Positions 48,192 to 56,734 of a DNA stretch of 64,000 bases are shown piece after piece. Position 1 is the stretch's first letter. Each line of letters begins with the position of its first letter. A program made the translations under genes and the position numbers. Under the pieces are notes generated by a model, which was not told where the DNA came from, searched no databases, and saw only the letters and a list, made by a program, of their open reading frames with translations. The DNA comes from Actinokineospora bangkokensis. GTDB lineage: Bacteria; Actinomycetota; Actinomycetes; Mycobacteriales; Pseudonocardiaceae. The stretch covers positions 271,378-335,377 of the forward strand of contig NZ_MKQR01000007.1 in the NCBI RefSeq assembly GCF_001940455.1. The letters are read 5' to 3'.

Positions 48192-49316
48192 GTGCGTGAC
48201 CTCCCCGAGCGGGCCCGCGCCGTCCTGCGCGCCGCGCACGACCGACCGGGCCTCACCAGGGCCGACGCCGCCCGCCTGCTCGGCATGGGCAGCGGCGCGG
48301 TCACCGAGGCCGTGGCCAGGCTCACCGCCGGGGACCTGCTCGCCGAGGCCCCGGCCGCCCCCAGCGGCGCCCGCGGCCGCCCCACCACCACCCTCGTGCC
48401 GCACCCCGGCGGGCCCGTCGTGCTCGCCGCCGCGATCTCCCACGAGGGCTGGCGCGTCGACGCCGTGCAGCTCGGCGGCACCTCCCTGACCTCGCGCACC
48501 GGCACCCACGGCGGCTCCTGGCCCCGGGCCCGCGACGGCCTGCGCGCCGCCGTGCGCGCCCTGCACCGCGCCCCGGGCCGGGTGGCGGGCCTGGGCCTGT
48601 CCGTGCCCGGCACCGTCCTCGACGGCCACCGCCTCGACGCCACCATCCTCGGCTGGCGCGAGGTCGACCTGCGCACCCTGTGGCCGGGCGCCGAGGTCTT
48701 CGCCGCCGACAACGACGCGACCCTGGCGGGCCTGGCCGAGGCCCGCCGCGGCGCCGCGGCGGAGGCGGCGCTGGCTCTGCACGTGCTCGTCGCCGCAGGG
48801 CTGGGCGGCGCGCTGCTCGACCGCGGGCGGGTGGTCGCCGGGGCCCGGGGCGTGGCGGGGGAGTTCGGGCACATGCCCTTCGGGCCGCCGGACCTGGCCT
48901 GCCCCTGCGGCGCCTCCGGCTGCTGGGGCGCGGAGACCGACGCGATCGCACTGTCCACACTGGTCGACGGGCAGGCCCCGGAGGACCCGGTCACCCGCGC
49001 CAAGGCCATCCTCGCCGCGGCGGCGGCCCCCGGCCGGGAGCGGGACGCCGCGGTCGTGCTGGCCCGGCGGCTCGGCCGCGGGTTGGCCGCCCTGGTCAAC
49101 TCGCTGGACCCGGACCTGATCACCCTGGGCGGCCTGGCGGTCGACCTGCTCGTGGTCGCGCCCGAGCCGCTGTTCGAGGCCTACCGCGGCGGCCTGATGG
49201 CCTACCGCAGGCAAACCCCGACCCCGGTGATCCCCGCCGCCCTGGGCGACTCCGGGCCCCTCACCGGCGCAGCCGAGGTCGTGTGGGACCGCCTGCTCGC
49301 CCCGCCGCACCCATGA
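48192..49316 (+). CDS. ROK-family transcriptional regulator/sugar kinase
   Basis: A 374-residue ROK protein. The amino end is a winged helix (LTRADAARLLGMGSGAVTEAVARLTAGDLL), so it is a regulator type. The ROK domain follows, with the zinc motif CPCGASGCWGAETD and GEFGHMPFG; the phosphotransfer Asp appears as DNDA. The ligand is unknown. GTG start with AGGAG six bases upstream. It shares the promoter region with the divergent exporter and probably controls it. Its stop lies within the palindrome at 49311-49328. Confidence 0.85.
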   Translation: MRDLPERARAVLRAAHDRPGLTRADAARLLGMGSGAVTEAVARLTAGDLLAEAPAAPSGARGRPTTTLVPHPGGPVVLAAAISHEGWRVDAVQLGGTSLTSRTGTHGGSWPRARDGLRAAVRALHRAPGRVAGLGLSVPGTVLDGHRLDATILGWREVDLRTLWPGAEVFAADNDATLAGLAEARRGAAAEAALALHVLVAAGLGGALLDRGRVVAGARGVAGEFGHMPFGPPDLACPCGASGCWGAETDAIALSTLVDGQAPEDPVTRAKAILAAAAAPGRERDAAVVLARRLGRGLAALVNSLDPDLITLGGLAVDLLVVAPEPLFEAYRGGLMAYRRQTPTPVIPAALGDSGPLTGAAEVVWDRLLAPPHP

Positions 49317-49328
49317 CGGATGTCATGG
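49311..49328. promoter_or_regulatory. palindromic operator of the ABC/two-component operon
   Basis: Perfect CCATGAC (49311-49317), GGAT, GTCATGG (49322-49328). Its centre lies about 65 bases before the ATG at 49385. A CAGGCT -10-like box (49373-49378) sits six bases before that ATG. The downstream operon ends in a LuxR/DesR-type response regulator, a likely binder. Confidence 0.5.
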
Positions 49329-49384
49329 CAGACCCGTGACGGGCGGCCTGCGCGTCGGCGCCCCGGCCGCGCCAGGCTCGGTGC

Positions 49385-50293
49385 ATGACGCAGACACAGC
49401 AGCGCACCCGGGTCCCCGCGGTGGAGGTCTCCGGGGTGCGCAAGCGGTTCGGGGAGGTGCGCGCACTCGACGGCATCGACCTGACCATCGCCCCGGGCGA
49501 GGTGGTCGCCCTGCTCGGGCCCAACGGGGCGGGCAAGTCGACGGCGGTGGACCTGCTGCTCGGCCTGGCGCGCCCGGACTCCGGCAGCGTCCGCGTGTTC
49601 GGGCTCGACCCGCGCGCGGCCGTCGTCGCGGGCCGGGTCGGGGCCATGCTCCAGGACGGCGCCCTGCTGCCCGACGCCACCGTGGCCGAGGTCGTCGGCA
49701 TGGTCGCCGCGCTGCACCGCCAGCCCGTGGGCGCCGCGCTTGACCGCGCGGGCGTCGGGGACCTCGCCGGGCGCCGGTGCGCGGCGCTGTCCGGCGGGCA
49801 GAAGCAGCGGGTGCGCTTCGCCGTCGCCCTGGTCAGCGAACCCGACCTGCTCGTGCTCGACGAGCCGACCGCCGCCATGGACGTCGAGACCCGCAGGCAG
49901 TTCTGGCGGTCCATGCGCGACTACACCGACGCCGGGCGCACGGTCCTGTTCGCCACGCACTACCTGGAGGAGGCGGAGGAGTTCGCCGACCGGGTGGTAC
50001 TGGTGCGCCGGGGCAGGGTCGCCGCGGACGGCACGGTCGCCCAGGTCCGCGCCACCGTCGCCGGTCGCACGCTCACCGCCGCCGTGCCCGGCGCCACCGC
50101 GGACCGGCTCGCCGCCCTGCCGGGGGTGCGCTCCGCCCAGGTGCGCGCCGGTCGCGCCGAACTGGCCTGCGCGGACTCCGACGCCGCGGTGCGCGCCCTG
50201 CTCGCCGCCCACCCCGGCGCCCGCGACATCGAGATCAGCGCCCTCGGCCTGGAGGACGCCTTCCTCGCCCTCACCGCACAGGAGCAGAAGTGA
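49385..50293 (+). CDS. ABC-2 type exporter ATP-binding protein
   Basis: A 302-residue ABC ATPase. Walker A GPNGAGKST, signature LSGGQKQRV, Walker B LLVLDEPTAAMD, and H-loop ATHYLEEAEE are all present. The carboxy 75 residues form the extra domain seen in drug/antibiotic exporters. ATG; likely leaderless. Its TGA overlaps the permease GTG (GTGA). First gene of a four-gene export and sensing operon. Confidence 0.92.
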   Translation: MTQTQQRTRVPAVEVSGVRKRFGEVRALDGIDLTIAPGEVVALLGPNGAGKSTAVDLLLGLARPDSGSVRVFGLDPRAAVVAGRVGAMLQDGALLPDATVAEVVGMVAALHRQPVGAALDRAGVGDLAGRRCAALSGGQKQRVRFAVALVSEPDLLVLDEPTAAMDVETRRQFWRSMRDYTDAGRTVLFATHYLEEAEEFADRVVLVRRGRVAADGTVAQVRATVAGRTLTAAVPGATADRLAALPGVRSAQVRAGRAELACADSDAAVRALLAAHPGARDIEISALGLEDAFLALTAQEQK

Positions 50294-51006
50294 ACGCCCG
50301 CTACCTCGCGCTGGAGCTGCGCCGCACCGCCCGCGCGCCCCGGTTCCTCATCTTCACCGTCGGCTTCCCCGTCGTGTTCTACCTGCTGTTCTCCTCGGTG
50401 TACGGAGGCAGCGCGGACGGCAAGGCCGTGCTCATGGTCGGCATGGCCGCCTTCGGCGGGATGACCGCCGCGGTGTCCACCGGCACCCGCATCGCCGCCG
50501 AGCGGGCGGCGGGCTGGCAGCGCCAACTGCTGCTGACCCCGCTGTCGGGCACCGGCTACCTGCTGGCCAAGGCCATGACCGCGATGGTGGTCGCCCTCGG
50601 CCCGATCCTGCTGGTCGGCGCCGTCGGCGCGGCCACCGGCGTGCACCTGCCCGCGACCGGCTGGCTCCAGGCGCTCGGCGGCACCTGGGTGGCGCTGCTG
50701 CCCTTCGCCGTCCTCGGAGTGCTGATCGGCCAGGTGGCCACCGCCGACAGCGTGCAGGCGATCGGCAGCGCCACCTTCCTGCTGCTCAGCCTGGGCGGGG
50801 GCCTGTGGTTCCCGCCCGAGCAGATGCCCGCGTGGCTGCGCGGGGCCGTCCACGTCCTGCCGAGCTACTGGTACGGCGGCATCGGCCGCGACGTCGTCCT
50901 GCACGACCTGCGCCCCGGGCAGGCCGTCGCGGTGCTGGCCGCGTGGACGGCGGGCCTCGGGCTGGTGGTCGCCCGCCGGTTCCGGGCCGACGGCGCGCGG
51001 GCCTGA
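50290..51006 (+). CDS. ABC-2 type exporter permease
   Basis: A 238-residue membrane protein with six hydrophobic segments (FLIFTVGFPVVFYLLF at about 19-34; others near 45, 92, 128, 162 and 216). It is the ABC-2/YfiN-type permease normally paired with the preceding ATPase. GTG overlaps the ATPase stop. The substrate is not visible; lipids or antimicrobials are usual for the DesKR-linked class. Confidence 0.88.
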   Translation: MNARYLALELRRTARAPRFLIFTVGFPVVFYLLFSSVYGGSADGKAVLMVGMAAFGGMTAAVSTGTRIAAERAAGWQRQLLLTPLSGTGYLLAKAMTAMVVALGPILLVGAVGAATGVHLPATGWLQALGGTWVALLPFAVLGVLIGQVATADSVQAIGSATFLLLSLGGGLWFPPEQMPAWLRGAVHVLPSYWYGGIGRDVVLHDLRPGQAVAVLAAWTAGLGLVVARRFRADGARA

Positions 51007-51014
51007 GCCGTACC

Positions 51015-52199
51015 GTGGACGCCGTGCGCAGCGAGGTTGTCGTGGCGGGGTGGACCCGCACCCGGCGGGTGTGGCTGCTGCTCGGCGTCGCCGTGTCGCT
51101 GGGCTTCCTGCCCCGCTCGGTGCTGGCGGTGCTGCGCGACGACCACCCCGGCTGGGCGAAGGCGCTGCTGCTGACCGCGGTCGCCGCCTTCGGGGTGGGC
51201 GGGGTCGCCGTCCCGTGGACGTCGCGGCGGGTGGGGGAGCGGACCAGGGTCGCCGGGTGCGCCGCGCTGCTCGTGCTCGGCTCCGCGATCACCCTCGCCC
51301 TCGGCCCGGACGCCAGCAGCGCGGTGGTGTTCGCCGCGGCGCTCACCGCCCTCATGCTGCCCTCGCTGTGGGTGCTGGCCCTCGACGGCGCCGTGGTGGC
51401 GGTGTTCGCGGTGCTGACGGTCTTCGACATCGGGCTCACCGGCGGCTGGGGCGCGCTGACCACCCTGGTGTCGGTCACGATGGCCCTGGGCTTCATCGGC
51501 AGGCTCACCCGTACCGTGCGCGAGCTGCGCCGGGCCCGCGACGAGATCGCCACCCTGGCCGCCGCCGCGGAGCGCAACCGGGTGGCCAGGGACCTGCACG
51601 ACCTGCTCGGCCACAGCCTGACCACCATCACCGTCAAGGCGTCGCTGGCCCGCCGGGTGCTGGAGCGCGGCGACGACCCGGGGCGCGCGCTGGCCGAGGT
51701 CCGCGAGCTGGAGGAGCTGGCCCGCCAGGCCACCCAGGACGTCCGCGCCGCGGTCTCCGGCTACCGGGAGGTCACCCTCGCCGCGGAGCTGGCGGGGGCG
51801 GGAGCCGCCCTGCGCGCGGCCGGGGTCACCGCCGAGCTGCCCTCCGCCGTGGACACCGTCGCCCCGGCCCTGCGCGGGGTGTTCGGCCACGTCGTGCGCG
51901 AGGCCACCACCAACGTCCTGCGCCACAGCGGCGCCTCCCGCTGCACCGTCCGCCTGGGCCCGGACTGGGTCGAGGTGCGCGACGACGGCCGGGGCGGCGC
52001 GGCCGGGGCGCCCGGCTCGGGCCTGGCGGGCCTGCGCGAACGGCTCGCCGAGGTCGGCGGGGCGCTGGAGGCCGGACCCCTGCCGCAGGGCGGTTTCCGG
52101 CTGCGGGCCGTGGTTCCGTCGGGCGTGGTTCCGTCCGGTGGGGTTCCGTCCGGCGCGGCCCCCTCGGACGGGGTGCGGTCGGGCGTGGTGCCGTCGTGA
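51015..52199 (+). CDS. DesK-like sensor histidine kinase
   Basis: A 394-residue HisKA_3 kinase. Five or six membrane segments occupy about 18-160, a membrane-sensing layout. The phospho-His is H195 (RNRVARDLHDLLGHSL), and the ATPase domain has REATTNVLRHSGAS and a G box GSGLAGLRERL. The last 29 residues are a run of V-P-S-G units coded by a 15-base tandem repeat. GTG 51015 is used; GTG 51024 has TACCGT seven bases upstream and is a leaderless alternative. It overlaps the regulator gene. Confidence 0.88.
   Translation: MDAVRSEVVVAGWTRTRRVWLLLGVAVSLGFLPRSVLAVLRDDHPGWAKALLLTAVAAFGVGGVAVPWTSRRVGERTRVAGCAALLVLGSAITLALGPDASSAVVFAAALTALMLPSLWVLALDGAVVAVFAVLTVFDIGLTGGWGALTTLVSVTMALGFIGRLTRTVRELRRARDEIATLAAAAERNRVARDLHDLLGHSLTTITVKASLARRVLERGDDPGRALAEVRELEELARQATQDVRAAVSGYREVTLAAELAGAGAALRAAGVTAELPSAVDTVAPALRGVFGHVVREATTNVLRHSGASRCTVRLGPDWVEVRDDGRGGAAGAPGSGLAGLRERLAEVGGALEAGPLPQGGFRLRAVVPSGVVPSGGVPSGAAPSDGVRSGVVPS
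52111..52199 (+). repeat. 15-bp degenerate tandem repeat in the kinase 3' end
   Basis: About 5.9 units of 15 bases in register (units begin 52111, 52126, 52141, 52156, 52171, 52186), consensus TGGTTCCGTCSGGCG. It encodes repeated Val-Pro-Ser-Gly. The fourth unit is the most diverged. Such repeats can vary in number and may change the spacing to the overlapping regulator gene. Confidence 0.75.
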
Positions 52200-52801
52200 T
52201 CCGCGTCCTGCTCGCCGACGACCAGGCCCTCGTGCGCGGCGCGCTCGCCGCCCTGCTGGGCCTGGAACCCGACATCGAGGTCGTGGCCGAGGTCAGCACC
52301 GGCGACGAGGTGCTGCCCGCCGCCCGCCGCGCGCACCCCGACGTCGCCCTGCTCGACGTCCAGATGCCCGGCCTCGACGGCCTGTCCGCCGCCGCCGCGC
52401 TGACCGCCGCCCTGCCCGCGTGCAAGGTCGTCATCTGCACCACCTTCGGCCGACCCGGCTACCTGGCCAGGGCGATGGCGGCGGGCTGCGCGGGCTTCGT
52501 GGTCAAGGACGCCCCACCGGAGCGGCTGGTCGACGCCGTCCGCCGCGTCCACGGCGGCCTGCGCGTGGTCGACCCTGCCCTGGCCGCGGAGTCCCTGGCC
52601 AGCGGGCCCGACCCGCTCACCGACCGCGAGCGCGACACCCTGCGCGCCGCGGCCGAGGGCGGCAGCGTCGCGGACCTGGCCCGCGCGCTGCACCTGTCCG
52701 AGGGCACCGTGCGCAACCACCTGTCGTCCGCCATCGGCAAGACCGGCGCCCGCAACCGGGCCGAGGCGGCGAAGCTGGCGGAGGCGCGGGGCTGGCTGTG
52801 A
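52196..52801 (+). CDS. DesR-like LuxR-family response regulator
   Basis: A 201-residue regulator. Receiver: D54 is the phospho-acceptor (LLDVQMPGLDG), K104 the conserved Lys (FVVKDAP). The LuxR helix-turn-helix is at the carboxy end (LTDRERDTLRAAAEGGSVADLARALHLSEGTVRNHLSSAIGKTGARNRAEA). It matches the DesR subclass. GTG overlaps the kinase TGA (GTGA). It probably binds the palindrome at 49311-49328 and so controls its own operon. Confidence 0.9.
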   Translation: MIRVLLADDQALVRGALAALLGLEPDIEVVAEVSTGDEVLPAARRAHPDVALLDVQMPGLDGLSAAAALTAALPACKVVICTTFGRPGYLARAMAAGCAGFVVKDAPPERLVDAVRRVHGGLRVVDPALAAESLASGPDPLTDRERDTLRAAAEGGSVADLARALHLSEGTVRNHLSSAIGKTGARNRAEAAKLAEARGWL

Positions 52802-52868
52802 AGCCCTGGAGCCCGCGTCCCGCCTTCCGGAATGTGAGAGCGGCGCCGCCCGCGCGCGGACCACGTCC

Positions 52869-52874
52869 TAGGGT
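52869..52874 (+). promoter_or_regulatory. -10 box of the seven-gene sulfur/peptide operon
   Basis: TAGGGT ends eight bases before the ATG at 52883; no ribosome site. The operon is therefore likely to begin leaderless. Confidence 0.5.
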
Positions 52875-52882
52875 CATCACCC

Positions 52883-53899
52883 ATGAGCAGCCAGGAGCAG
52901 GTGACCGCCCTCCCGCTGATGGACATCTCCCGCTTCCGCGGTGCGGACCGGGAGGCGTTCCTGGACGACCTGCGGCGGGCCGCGCACGAGGTGGGGTTCT
53001 TCTACGTCGTGGGCCACGGCGTGCCCGAGGAGCTGATGACCGGCGTGTTCGACGCCGCGCGGGCGTTCTTCGCGCTCCCGGAGGAGCGCAGGCTCGCGAT
53101 CGAGAACATCAACTCCCCGCAGTTCCGCGGCTACACCCGCACCGGGTACGAGTACACCGGCGGCACCCGCGACTGGCGCGAGCAGGTCGACATCGGACCG
53201 GAGCGGGCCGCGCTCGACGCCCCCGAGCACGCCTGGCAGCGGCTCATCGGCCCGAACCAGTGGCCGCAGGACGTGCCCGGGTTCCGCGACACCGTGCTGG
53301 CCTGGCAGGACGAGGCGCTGCGGGTGAGCCGGGAGGTGCTGCGGGCGCTGGCGGCGGCGATCGGGGCCGACGAGGGCTACTTCGACCGGTGGTTCGACGA
53401 GGAGGCCTCCACCCACGTCAAGATCGTGCGCTACCCCGGGCGCCCCGACGACGGCACCGAGCAGGGGGTGGGCGCGCACAAGGACTACGGCTACCTGGCG
53501 CTGCTCCAGCAGGACGAGGTCGGCGGGTTGCAGGTGCAGGCGCAGGACGGGGGCTGGATCGACGCCACGCCGGTGCCGGGCAGCTTCGTGTTCAACATCG
53601 GGGAGATGCTGGAGATCGCCACCGGCGGCTACCTGACCGCGACCCGGCACCGGGTCGTCAGCCCGCCCGCGGGGGTGCAGCGCTACTCGATCCCGTTCTT
53701 CCTCGGCCCCCGCCTCGACGCCGTGGTCGAGCCGATCGAGCTGCCCGCCGAACTGGCCGGGCGGGCGCGCGGGGTCAGCCAGGAGGCGGACAACCCGCTG
53801 CACGCCGCGTACGGGGAGAACGCGCTGGTGGGTTGGCTGCGCTCGCACCCGAAGGTCGCCCAGCGCTGGTGGGGCGACGTGCTGGCGGAGCGGTCGTGA
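52883..53899 (+). CDS. isopenicillin-N-synthase-like non-heme iron oxygenase
   Basis: A 338-residue 2-oxoglutarate/Fe(II)-type dioxygenase. Iron ligands H199 and D201 (GAHKDYGYLALLQQD) and H256 (ATRHRVVS); R267 and S269 (QRYSIPFF) would bind the co-substrate carboxylate. The amino DIOX_N part is GFFYVVGHGVPEEL. It shows the IPNS fold, but no other beta-lactam gene is nearby, and operon partners suggest a sulfur compound substrate. ATG; first gene of the operon. Its TGA overlaps the next GTG. Confidence 0.85.
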   Translation: MSSQEQVTALPLMDISRFRGADREAFLDDLRRAAHEVGFFYVVGHGVPEELMTGVFDAARAFFALPEERRLAIENINSPQFRGYTRTGYEYTGGTRDWREQVDIGPERAALDAPEHAWQRLIGPNQWPQDVPGFRDTVLAWQDEALRVSREVLRALAAAIGADEGYFDRWFDEEASTHVKIVRYPGRPDDGTEQGVGAHKDYGYLALLQQDEVGGLQVQAQDGGWIDATPVPGSFVFNIGEMLEIATGGYLTATRHRVVSPPAGVQRYSIPFFLGPRLDAVVEPIELPAELAGRARGVSQEADNPLHAAYGENALVGWLRSHPKVAQRWWGDVLAERS

Positions 53900-55167
53900 C
53901 CCACCGGTTCGAGACCCGGCAGGTGCACGCGGGCGCCCAGCCCGACCCGGTCACCGGCGCGCGCGCCACCCCGGTCTACGCCACCACCTCCTACGCCTTC
54001 CGCGACGCAGAGCACGCCCTGGCGGCCTTCGCCCTGCAGGACCTGGAGACCCACGCCTACAGCAGGCTGTCCAACCCCACCTCCGCCGTGGTCGAGGCCC
54101 GGCTGGCCGACCTGGAGGGCGGCACCGCGGCGGTCGCGGTGGCCAGCGGGCAGTCGGCCACGGCGCTGGCGGTGCTGAACCTGGCCAAGGCCGGGCAGCA
54201 CGTGGTCGCCGCGTCCGCGCTGTACGGGGGCACCCACACCCTGTTCGCGCACACCCTCGCCGACCTCGGCGTCGAGGTGGACTTCGTCGACGACCAGGAC
54301 GACCCGGCCGCGTGGCTGGCCCTGGTGCGCCCGACGACCCGCGCCTTCTACGCCGAGGCGATCGGCAACCCCCGGGGCAACGTCCTCGACATCGCCGCCG
54401 TCGCGGCGGCCGCGCACAGCGCGGGCGTGCCGCTCATCGTCGACAACACCGTGCCCACGCCGTACCTGTGCAGGCCGCTGGAGCACGGCGCGGACGTGGT
54501 GGTGCACTCGACGACGAAGTTCCTCGCGGGCCACGGCACGGCCATCGGCGGCGCGGTCGTCAGCGGCACCTTCGACTTCACCGCCGACGCCGAGCGCTGG
54601 CCCCAGTTCACCCGGCCCGACCCGACCTACCACGGCCTCGCCTTCGCCGACCACGGCGACCTGGCCTACTGCCTGCGCCTGCGCACCCGCCTGGTGCGCG
54701 ACCTGGGGCCCGCGGTGTCGCCGTTCAACTCGTTCCTGCTGCTGCACGGCGTGGAGACGCTGTCGCTGCGCTTGGAGCGCCACGTCGCCAACGCCACCGC
54801 CGTCGCCCGGTGGCTCGACGCGCGCCCGGAGGTCTCGGCGGTGCACTACGCGGGCCTGCCGGGCAACCCCTGGCACGCCGCCGCCCAGCGGTACCTGCCG
54901 CTCGGGGTGGGCGGGGTGCTCGCCTTCGAGCTGCCCGACCTGGCCGCGGGCCGCCGCCTGGTCGACCGGCTGCGGCTGTTCAGCCACCTGGCCAACATCG
55001 GTGACCTGCGCAGCCTGGTCATCCACCCGGCCTCCACCACCCACGCCCAGCTCGACGAGGACCAGCAGCGCGCGGCGGGGGTCAGCCCCGGCCTGGTGCG
55101 GCTGTCGGTCGGGCTGGAGGGCGTGGATGACATCATCGCTGACCTGGACCAGGCCCTGTCGGGCTGA
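53896..55167 (+). CDS. metY: O-acetylhomoserine sulfhydrylase-like PLP enzyme
   Basis: A 423-residue Cys/Met-metabolism PLP enzyme. The PLP Lys is K208 (VVHSTTKFLAGHGTAIGG); TRQVHAGAQPDPVTGARATPVYATTSY is the standard opening, and SYAFRDAEHALAAF follows MetY rather than MetB. It probably fixes sulfide or a thiol onto O-acetylhomoserine, though cleavage of an S-compound is possible. GTG overlaps the oxygenase stop. Part of the seven-gene operon with an ABC importer. Confidence 0.86.
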   Translation: MTHRFETRQVHAGAQPDPVTGARATPVYATTSYAFRDAEHALAAFALQDLETHAYSRLSNPTSAVVEARLADLEGGTAAVAVASGQSATALAVLNLAKAGQHVVAASALYGGTHTLFAHTLADLGVEVDFVDDQDDPAAWLALVRPTTRAFYAEAIGNPRGNVLDIAAVAAAAHSAGVPLIVDNTVPTPYLCRPLEHGADVVVHSTTKFLAGHGTAIGGAVVSGTFDFTADAERWPQFTRPDPTYHGLAFADHGDLAYCLRLRTRLVRDLGPAVSPFNSFLLLHGVETLSLRLERHVANATAVARWLDARPEVSAVHYAGLPGNPWHAAAQRYLPLGVGGVLAFELPDLAAGRRLVDRLRLFSHLANIGDLRSLVIHPASTTHAQLDEDQQRAAGVSPGLVRLSVGLEGVDDIIADLDQALSG

Positions 55168-55192
55168 CCACCACCAGAGGAGCCCCAGCACC

Positions 55193-56734
55193 ATGCGCCC
55201 CCTGCTCAGCCTCCCGGCCGTGCTCGCGGCCGCGATCCTGGCGACCACGGCCTGCGGCACCGGGGCCGACCCGGGCGCCACCACCGCGAGCACCCAGGCG
55301 GCCACGCCCACCGACGACCAGCTCGACCTCGGCGCCACCGTGGACGTGCGGTTCGCGCTCGAACCGGTCAGCCTCAACCCGTTCCCCACCTCCGGGGTCG
55401 CGGTCGACCAGCTGCTGCTCGACAACGTCTACGAGGGACTGGTCAGCGCCGACACCTCCCAGGGCGACAAGGTCGTGCCGCGGCTGGCGTCCTCGTGGCA
55501 GGTCTCCGACGACGGCAAGTCCTACACCTTCACCCTGGTGCCCGGCGCGAGGTTCCACGACGGGTCCCCGCTGACCTCCGCCGACGTGGTGTGGTCGCTC
55601 CAGCAGGTGATCGCCCCCGGTTCCAAGGCGCTGCGCGCGGCCGAGTTCACCTCCGTCGCCGCGGTGTCCGCGCCGGACCCCACCACCGTCAAGGTCGACC
55701 TCAAGCAGCGCGACACGTTCCTGCTGTTCAACCTGACCCAGCGCGGCGGCATCGTCTACAAGCAGGGCACCGACTTCGCCGCGCTCGACGCGAAGGACAA
55801 CGGCTCCGGGCCCTACCGGATCACCAACTGGAACCGGGGCGCGGACATCACCCTCACCCGTGACGACGCGTACTGGGGCGCCAAGCCCAAGAACGCCAAG
55901 GTGGTCTTCCACTACATCCCCGAGCCCAGCGCGGCCAACAACGCCGAGACCACCGGGCAGACCGACGTGCAGACCAACGCCGACCCCACGCTGCTCGCGC
56001 CGTACCAGGGCAACACCGGCTTCACCGTCCTCAAGGGCACGACGACGGACAAGTTCACCCTGGCGTTCAACAACAAGCGCGCCCCCTTCGACAACCCCGA
56101 CGTGCGGCACGCCTTCCGCCAGGCGATCAACAAGAAGGACGTCATCGCCGCCTACGGCGCGGGCATCCAGGTCGGCGGACCGGTGCCGCCGCAGGACCCC
56201 TGGTACGAGGACCTGACCGGCGTCGACGCCTACAACCCCGACGGCGCCAAGGCGCTGCTGGCCAAGGCGGGCGCGGCGAACCTCTCGGTGACCCTGGACA
56301 TCCCCAACGTCTACCCGCGGGCGATCTCCGACGTGCTGGTGTCCAACCTCAAGCAGGTCGGCGTGACCCTCACCGTGCGGCAGGTGGAGTTCCCGACCTG
56401 GCTGTCGCGGGTGTTCACCAACCACGACTACGAGCTGAGCGTCGTCGACCACGCCGAGGCGCGCGACATCGGCAACTACGCCAAGCCGGACTACTACTTC
56501 GGTTACGACAACGAGCAGGTGCAGGCCGACTACGCCGCCGCGCGGGCCGCTGCCTCCGACGGCGAGCGCGACGACCTGCTCAAGAAGGTGGCCAAGCAGG
56601 CCGCGGCCGACGCCGCGACCGACTGGCTGTTCGTCAACGAGACCCACACCGTCGTGCGCACAGGCGTCTACGGCGTGCCCTCGGCGGAGACGACCAACCG
56701 GTTCCCGGTGAGCGGCATCGCGGTCGGCAAGTGA
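55193..56734 (+). CDS. peptide/nickel-type ABC transporter substrate-binding lipoprotein
   Basis: A 513-residue SBP_bac_5 family lipoprotein. Lipobox is LATTAC with C21. Visible family parts are LNPFPTSGVAVDQLLLDNVYEGLV, then ARFHDGSPLTSADVVWSLQQV and NNKRAPFDNPDVRHAFRQAINKKDV. It captures peptides or related solutes outside the cell. ATG with GAGGAG 11 bases upstream. Followed by both permeases and both ATPases, each overlapping the next, so it is a complete importer. Confidence 0.9.
   Translation: MRPLLSLPAVLAAAILATTACGTGADPGATTASTQAATPTDDQLDLGATVDVRFALEPVSLNPFPTSGVAVDQLLLDNVYEGLVSADTSQGDKVVPRLASSWQVSDDGKSYTFTLVPGARFHDGSPLTSADVVWSLQQVIAPGSKALRAAEFTSVAAVSAPDPTTVKVDLKQRDTFLLFNLTQRGGIVYKQGTDFAALDAKDNGSGPYRITNWNRGADITLTRDDAYWGAKPKNAKVVFHYIPEPSAANNAETTGQTDVQTNADPTLLAPYQGNTGFTVLKGTTTDKFTLAFNNKRAPFDNPDVRHAFRQAINKKDVIAAYGAGIQVGGPVPPQDPWYEDLTGVDAYNPDGAKALLAKAGAANLSVTLDIPNVYPRAISDVLVSNLKQVGVTLTVRQVEFPTWLSRVFTNHDYELSVVDHAEARDIGNYAKPDYYFGYDNEQVQADYAAARAAASDGERDDLLKKVAKQAAADAATDWLFVNETHTVVRTGVYGVPSAETTNRFPVSGIAVGK

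Noticed and set aside
44529-49310. Open frame of about 1590 codons on the minus strand
   Set aside because: It runs across several clear genes on both strands, has no motif and is low-complexity Arg/Gly/Ala; a GC artefact.
52883-53899. Beta-lactam biosynthesis gene (true isopenicillin N synthase)
   Set aside because: No ACV synthetase or other beta-lactam gene nearby; neighbours are a sulfhydrylase and a peptide importer, so only the fold is claimed.
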